Origin: Pomphorhynchus laevis
Lineage: Eukaryota > Acanthocephala > Palaeacanthocephala > Echinorhynchida > Pomphorhynchidae
Length of the DNA stretch: 64,000 bases
Reading direction: 5' to 3'
Assembly: GCA_012934845.2 (NCBI GenBank)
Contig: WNNJ02000654.1
Coordinates: 124,001-188,000, forward strand
The translations under genes were made by a program, and so were the position numbers. Shown here in pieces: positions 37,801 through 46,800 of the stretch. The number at the start of each line of letters is the position of its first letter. The stretch's first letter is position 1. The notes under the pieces were generated by a model. That model ran no database searches. It was given only the letters and a program-made list of their open reading frames with translations, and was not told the origin of the DNA.

Positions 37801-40800
37801 TGCGATTCTAAAAGATCTGAATGATGTAATTATGGATGTTGTTATGGTAATGGTGAAAATCATAATATGGTGAGTAAATACTTGTGTACTTCAGATATTT
37901 AATGAAAGACGAATGCTAACATGTTTTGTGTAACGTTCGAATTCGGAGACTTCTGATAGTTTTCTATTGAGACTTTGAAATGAACCACGATCACTAAATT
38001 GCGTTTTGGGCATTAAAAGAAAACGCATATACACTCTATTTTTACCGTTGTGAATTGAATGGCTATTTCGTAATGATTTTTTAGAAAATTTTGAACAATT
38101 TCGTAAACCAGCTTTTGCATTATGATGGCAAAAGCTGGTTCAAAAGCTGGTTCAAAAGCTGGTTTAAGTGTTCTCCTAAATATACCATCAAATTGCATTT
38201 TGAGTGTATGTAATAATGTAGGTCTGTTAATCCACAGATATGTTCCACATTTATACAGTCTAAAAAATTACAGAATTCTGAAATTTGATATGAAATAGGG
38301 CTTAGTTATCACTGATGAAATTGAGGCGTTATAAGATAAATATAACATAATCTAAAGTAATAATTTTTTATATTAAGTATCTAAATTTGCTAAAATATTT
38401 AAAATGTTAGTATCAAATTACTAAAATATCAAGTCATCTCAACGCAGTATATTTAATTATTAATAGATTGCTAATATATCGCACTCAGATACCAATACTA
38501 TGAATAAATTATTCAATAAAGTTAAGAGAAGGATTGGCGAAATATAATTTCACTAGCTTCAGGGATGAAAAGATATTTGAATATTTTCGGTTACATGCGA
38601 TGAGATTTATAAAAATTTTAATATGCCTAAATATCATAGTTATTTTGTACTCATTCAACAAATTTTTCATGAATCAGAAAACATATTTTATTACATATTT
38701 TTAGTAATAAAATGTTTTTCTTATGATTTAATTATTTAAAGATATAGCTAGAGAGATATTAATTTAAATAAAAATCACTTAAAATTATTACTAGCGAAAG
38801 CACAAAATAAATTTATTTTGTCGATTATGTTCCAAGGCGATCAACCGTTTAAGAAAGTTCATTACATGTATTCGTGACTTATGAGTTTTGTAACTTAGCT
38901 TATGACTTAAATACGTTTAGATCTATAAAAGAGGGAAATTGCCGATGCAATTAAACATTTTTACGGAATAAAGAATTCCAAGAGGTAACCTAAGGTAATA
39001 CTCTCATTTTTGATAAACTTTAGTTTGATAAATTTCATCGAAATTTTGAAAAACTAAAAAATCAAAGGCAAACCAGTATTAGTTTCTAAACCAATGCTCG
39101 ATTGTATAAAAGGATCTTTAGAATTAAATTCATTTCCATAATTACAAGCACCGTGTATTTTTGATTACGGTTACGCATGTCCTACGTGGTACTCTTGATA
39201 TATCCTCTGTTTCTGATCACATTGGCACGTTTTCACTCCTGCTCAATCAACGATCCAATCAAATGTTTTCGTATTTTACTAATATACTGGCATTTCCCTT
39301 TGTAATGATATTTTTGTTGCATTTTAAATTTGTTTTCTACAAATTTTGAGTATTTTGTATAAATGGCAAACGATTTTGTGTTTGATAGATTATTTATAAT
39401 TTGCCTGAAGAGGATTGCAAGATCTATCGAAATACTGTAATTTTTGAAATAAAGCTAATTTATTCGTTCCTGTAAAAATTATAATATTGTAAATTATAGT
39501 TTTAAATACAATATTATAAAATTATTTTGTGAAACAAATTCATTAAATATATACAAGAGTAAAATAGATATAAAGATGTTATTATTACCTGAGGTTGCCA
39601 AAAGGTAATCTCAGATATTAACCAAAGATTCGTATTCTTTCAGTATGAAATAATACGAGTCTGAAATGCTTTGTGACCATTTTTAGGAATATAAGAATTC
39701 CAATAGGTAACCTCAGTTTGCTATTTGTAATTACTAATTGTAAGTTCTGTAAAATTTACCTGATGATGATAGCAGGAGCTATCGAAATATTGTAGATTTG
39801 TGAATATAAAACTTATTTCTCAGTTTCTTTAAATTTACAAAACTATAAGAAATAAATGGATCACATCGTAAGAAAATGTAAGCTAAAACAATTAATATAT
39901 TAATTGATTTTATCCTTAGAAAATATATATTTACAATTTAAAGAACTTGAGTGGCTAAAAATCATTGTTAGTAAAATTGGAATAAATATAGAGTAAGCTA
40001 AAGCAGTGCACAGTACTAAATTGATATATTACTTACTTTATATAGAAATGAAAAATCATTATTTTGAATTAAAAAACCATTAAAGATAAGATATAAGATA
40101 AGGTTTAATTATAAGATAAAATATCTTATATTTAAGATATAAGCTAGTTTGGATATAATAATAAATATTACATATTATATATTACAATATATCATATTAT
40201 ATATTATATAATATTATATTATACATTATAATATATTATACTATATATTATAATATATTATATATTATTAAGATATAATAATATATTATATTGTTATATT
40301 ATCATATATATTATTATCATATAATATTTATATCATAATATTATCAAATATTATTAAATACTATATAATACTATTAATACTATATAATACTATTAATACT
40401 ATATAATACTATTAATACTATATAATACTATTAATACTATATAATTAAATCAGCTAACTGAGTCTACGTATTTAATATAATTATAAAAAAAAACATAATA
40501 ATGCTAAATCAAAATTTAATAATTAAATAATAAAATTAATAATTGTTTTTAGATTTTCTATAATTTAAATCAAGTTAAAAAAATGAAATTTAAAATAAAC
40601 GTCATTTTTATGAATTGACTAATAAATAACAGACGTTGTATCAGAATAAGAATTAGAGGTCATCAGGAGGAACTGCTATGCTATCAGGCTTCGGCCCCTG
40701 ATAATTATAATATAATTAATAATATATTATTATAATAATATATTATTATATATTATTATATATAATAATATATAATATATTATTATATATTAATATATAT

Positions 40801-43800
40801 AATAATTATATAATAATATATTAATATTTATAAATAATAAATATTATACATTATATTATATTGCCCAATGATACGTTCGATGTGCTATTCAATTGTTCAG
40901 GGTGTTTAAACATCGATATGAATAGAAAAATAAAATTATTGTTCACTAATTTTCGACTATTGCAATAGTCCTTTTTAAGTGTTATGTTTTGATATGAAAA
41001 AAAGAAAAATGATGTATTTATACAATAAAAACAGAAGAAACCAACGATGAAAATTCTACCGATTTTGTAGTGTGCTAGTAGGGATAACTAACTTCCAATT
41101 GTCATTATTACCAATGGACTGTTATTATTACCAATCGACACCAATGGCAAGAGACAGACAATTCTAGCGAATCTCGGAAATGTTGGAATCTAGAGATTTT
41201 CCTATTTGGGCAATACGCCAAATAGTTGTTGTCTTTTAGTTGTTGTCTCAAGAACAGAAAAAGCGGCCACGAGTAAGAAGCAAGTATTTATACCTGCGGA
41301 ATATATCAGTGGCGAATGTTTTAACTTCTTAAAAAACAGTTTCCCACCGAATATATCCTTATACCATTCTAAGAAAGCTACTATGTCCAAACAATTTAAG
41401 AACAAGCCTAAATATAAGTCGACTAATGTCACTTATAAAATTTCATGTCTGAATTGTCCAGCCAAATATTTTGGGCAAACAAAACAAGGATTGACAACGA
41501 GAATTAAGCAACATAAATATAACTTTAAAAAGTGTGATACTTTATCAACATTAGTAAATCATTGGCTGAATCATAACCACGAACCTGATCTTTCTAGTTC
41601 TAAGGTCTTGGAAAATGAAGACATCCTATCCAGACGACTGATAAGAGAATATACACATTTATAGTTATTCTAACACGATGGATGCTAACAAGGACAATTA
41701 CTAGACAATTACGAGATACTGCTATCTATATCCGGCTGGGATCTTTTATAGATCAGTTATATGATAAATGAGTTTAGTTGTTCGCCAGCAAAATTTTCAG
41801 TGGTGTATTTAATAGGTTAATAAGTTTTAACTATATCTAATAGCTAAGAAATTGAATTAACCGATTAAATATCCTACTATTAATATTTTCAATAATTCAG
41901 ATATTTTAACTTTAAAGTTAAAGCAATTGTCTTTACTATAACAAATTGTTCAGGACGTTTAAACATCGATATGAATAGAAAAATAAAATTATTGTTCACA
42001 AATTTTCGACTATTGCAATAGTCTTTTTCAAGTTTTTATGTTTTGAACATAGCACTTAAAACATAACACTTGAAAAGGACTATATTGCAATTGTCGAAAA
42101 TTTATAAACAGTAAATGTCTTTTTCTATTCCTCTCGATGTTTAAACGCCATGAACAATTATATAATATATTATAATATATTACATATTATAATATATTAT
42201 ATATTATTAAAATATTATATATTAATTTGCTATATTATCAATATATATATTATGATAATATTATCAAATTTTCATATTATATTTAGATTATAATATTAAA
42301 GTAATTTATAAATATACTTACTATGTATATCATAAAGTGATATAATATAAATATAATAAAAAATAATGTAATATGTATTATAATATTAAAATATATCATA
42401 TATTTACTATATACATTATAAATGGTATATATTTACTATATACATTATATATTATATATTATGAGACAAAGTGATTTTTTTGTGCGAGACAAAGTATGGC
42501 CGATACTTTGCTTCGGTCCCTTATTAAATCCCTCACTACAGTATGAATTTGTTGAGCATGATTTTCCATTAGAAAATCATTTCTCTTTGCAATGATATTT
42601 TTGCTACATTTTTAATTTGTTTACTTTGATGTTTGAATCCAAAAACAGAAATAATTCGGTTTGTTAAATAAATTTTTTTCTTGCATATTTTTTGTTACAA
42701 ATTTTAAGTATTTTAGTTAAATGACAAACTGGATGCTCTTGTGTTTGATTAATTGTTTGTAATTTTTTTGAAGATAATAGCAGGAGCTTTTGGAATATTG
42801 TAAACTTATTTCTTCGGTCCTGTAAATTTACAAAACTTTAAAAAATAAAGTGATATATTCATTTTTTATATTCATTTTCTAAATTTTTTATATGGCCAAC
42901 TGATGCTTTGTTTTTTATAAATTTCCTGAAGATGATATCTTGAGCGATCGAAATATTGTAAATTTTAGAATACAACTTATTTCTTCGTTTCCGTGAGCTT
43001 ACAAAACCTAAAGAAATAAATGGATATTTTCGATAGAATTCTTATCACGTTCATATAATAGAATTAAAATTTGTTAAAAATTTGTAATTTTTTAGAAAAA
43101 TAGCAATCAGTTCATTCGAAAATTAACTGTTTTTTATTTTTCTGTAGATGGTAGCAGGAGCTATTTAAATGTTGTAATTTTAGAATAAAACTAATTTTTT
43201 CGTTTCTGTGAATTTAAAAGTATGAGTTTCATATATAATTTCTTAAAAGTATGAGTTTCATATATCTGTTCGCAAATTTTTTATAAATTAGTAAGTAACG
43301 ATACAGTTGTGCCTATTCTATGATATAGTGTTCATTCTTCCGCTTAATGCGCTTACCCGATAATAAACACCTGGTATGATCGAAAAGCTTATTGCTTATG
43401 TGAATGCACTACTCAGTCGTGCGTGGTTACAGAACACAGTTGTTGCAATGCAGTCGTTGTAATTAGATACATGAACTGTGTCCAATATATGTTTAAGGGC
43501 TATAGCAAGAAAACTTGTGGTTAAGCGAAAGTGGGACTATGTATCATCTATTACATGGCTTTGTACATAAATAAGTATCATATTGGCGAGCATATGTTCA
43601 GTAAGTCTGAGGAATAATCGAACAAGTACCTGATATATTGAACAGAACACTTTTTAAATAATTTGAAATAGGTTGTTTTTTTGAAAATATTATTATTTAA
43701 AGTTCTAATTAAGACCCATTTGCGGAAACTTATGTCAATGTAATATATAATATAAAAATTAATAAATTAAAAAATGAATTAATAACGTTTTATTTATTAT

Positions 43801-46800
43801 TAGCCGCAAATGCAAAGTTACTCGCAAATATTTATAAATCAATATTGCGATTAATTTATTAAATTAATATATTAATATATTAATTTCACTATATTAATGT
43901 TATTCCAGTTATACTATTGTAAAATAGATGGCATTCCTATGATTCGCCATGTTCAGTAAAAAATCTATTATGTGCTAAGTGAAAATCTATTCATGCGTTC
44001 AAGTTGAATCTCAACTTGAACAAAATCGTTGACTTTTAATAATTTTAATACAATGGATCGTCATGCTCAGATCGACATTGTCTAATTTGGCTTAAATGAA
44101 AATGGATTTGAGTGATCGTTTACTTGACGTATGTGCTTATCCAATTTATAATCGGTCTAACATATGCCGAGCAGGAATTTACCTCAATTATTATTAAATC
44201 AGGAAAGTATCAAAATATAATGAACTAATTCGAAGAGTATAACTTTAGCAATTTATACCTATGGTACTTTAAGGCATTGCGGACTTTGTAACTCAGTCAA
44301 CAAGGTACTCATAATTTCCTAAGCTGAAAAATTCGTTTTGTTTAATAATTTTGCATTATTAATTTTGCAATACAAAACTGGAAATTGTTTTCTAATTTAA
44401 TTTATTTGATTTTTTATTTAAATAATAATTAATATTTATATTTTTCAAATTTATCCCAAAGGTACTCTCCAATAGGAATATTCTTTCTTTTACTCGCAAA
44501 GATGGTTGAAATAGATGATCTGGCAGCCCTCTGGTCCAGTCTGGGAATGTATATTGTTGCAGATATCCTCGCAAGCTTGGTTCAAGCACTGATTGTCTTG
44601 CCAATTTTAACATTTTTGATTATAAGACAAAACCCATTTAAATACTATTATCATTTTCTTCAAGCATTAGTTACTGCTTTCGCAACAGCATCTAGGTAAA
44701 CCTAAAATTAAAATTTAGATGTAAAATTATGTTCTAAAATCTAGTGGAGCCACGTTAGGAATTTCGTTTCAATGCGCTGAGGAAAAAGCTAAAATTGATA
44801 AACGCATATCGAGATTTGTTTTGCCACTGGGCGCTACAGTGCACATGGATGGTACAGCTATATATGAGATGTGCTCTGCTATTTTCCTTGCTCAATTGAC
44901 TGGAGTTCAATTAAACGCTGGAAAAATTATAGTTGCCGGGTATAATTGGATAAGTAGCATTAATCTTTTATTTTTATTATAAATAGAATTATGTCATCAT
45001 TGGCCGCAGTAAGTTCAGCAGGAATACCTCAAGGGGCTATAGTCAATTTAGTAATGGTGCTGGATGCAATTGGAGTATCGAGTGCAGAGATTAGTACACT
45101 CTACGCTACAGATTGGCTACTGTAGGTATTTTACTGCAACCAATTTTGTATATCGAAAACCATCAAATGCGAATTAATAAACATTTGAATTGACTTCAAA
45201 GTTATTAAAAATTAATTAACTAAAAAATAATTTAATTAGTAAACTTTTATAAATTTTTATCAATTAATAATTATTAAAAATTATAATAATTTTTAACTAA
45301 TTATAATAATTATTAAATTATAATTTTAACAACCAATAAATAATTTTTAATACAATTTTATCAAATATCAATTCCAAAAAATTAATTTTAAATATAATAA
45401 TTTATTGATAAAATTAATTGTTTGCAATTTAATTTCATTATATTTTAGTAATTTATCAAATTATATGATATTTAGCATTTATTAAATGTTTATTAAATGT
45501 CTATTGAACATTTACCTTCATAACCTGTCACGATGCCATAGATGTGTTTTGAAGCACCGCGATCGTATTTTTCGACCAATCGACACGAGCCTTTTTTCGA
45601 GTGATTGACAAATTGTGTGGGATCCAACGCGAACAAATTTTTTTGACTGTTAAATGTTCATGCAATATTGAGTGTATGCTGGTCCCACTAATGCCTAAGG
45701 TTGTCTATATCTCACGATAGGTCACATGACGATCTTGCAATATGAGTTCGCGCACAGCATCAATGTTTTTCGGAACAAATCAAATCAGATAACTGAGTCT
45801 ACGTATTTAATATAATTATAAACTAAACAAAACATAATAATGCTAAATCAAAAAGTAATAATTAAATAATAAAATTAATAATTGTTTTTAGATTTTTTAT
45901 AATTTAAATCAAGTTAAAATAAAAAATTGAAATTTAAAATAAAAGTCATTTTTATGAATTGACTAATAAATAACAGACGTTGTATCAGAATAAGAATTAG
46001 AGGTCATCAGGAGGAACTGCTATGCTATCAGGCTTCGGCCCCTGATAATTATAATATAATTAATAATTGATAACAATTTGAATACTTCAGCTGAATTGAT
46101 TTTTATTTCACAATACGATTCCGCATTAATAATAGCCTGCACGTATGACTTTACAGAAAAAAAACGAATAAAATGAAAGAGTAATGACATGTTGTTTACT
46201 TCAATTTATTTAAAAAATAAACTGAATTAAAAAATTCAGCTTAAGTATCAACTAAAATTCATTTAAAATTCAACTTAAGAAAGAATAAGATGAATATAAC
46301 AAATACATTTATTTGTTATACATAACAAATTATATTTATATTCTATTCAAAGATAAATTTGAAAGTCAACATGAAAGTAAAACGTCATTTTATAAAAGTT
46401 CATTTGTAAATAAAAATAAGAAAAGAAAATGAGTACTTAATCTTGAGGTGATAAATAAATCAAATCAGCTAACTGAGTCTACGTATTTAATATAATTATA
46501 AAATAAACAAAACATAATAATGCTAAATCAAAATTTAATAATTAAATAATAAAATTAATAATTGTTTTTAGATTTTCTATAATTTAAATCAACTTAAAAT
46601 AAAAAATTGAAATTTAAAGTAAACGTCATTTTTATGAATTAACTAATAAATAACAGACGTTGTATCAGAATTAGAATTAGAGGTCATCAGGAAGAACTGC
46701 TTTGCTATCAGGTTTCGGCCCCTAACTCCTCTACCCAACATAGCAGCGGGGCCAAATACATGCTAATGAATTTAATTTAACAAATAATTTACTATCTCAT

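Noticed and set aside
40140-42475. AT-rich tandem blocks as a CRISPR-like or origin array
   Set aside because: They are simple microsatellites without unique spacers, in an intron of a eukaryotic gene.
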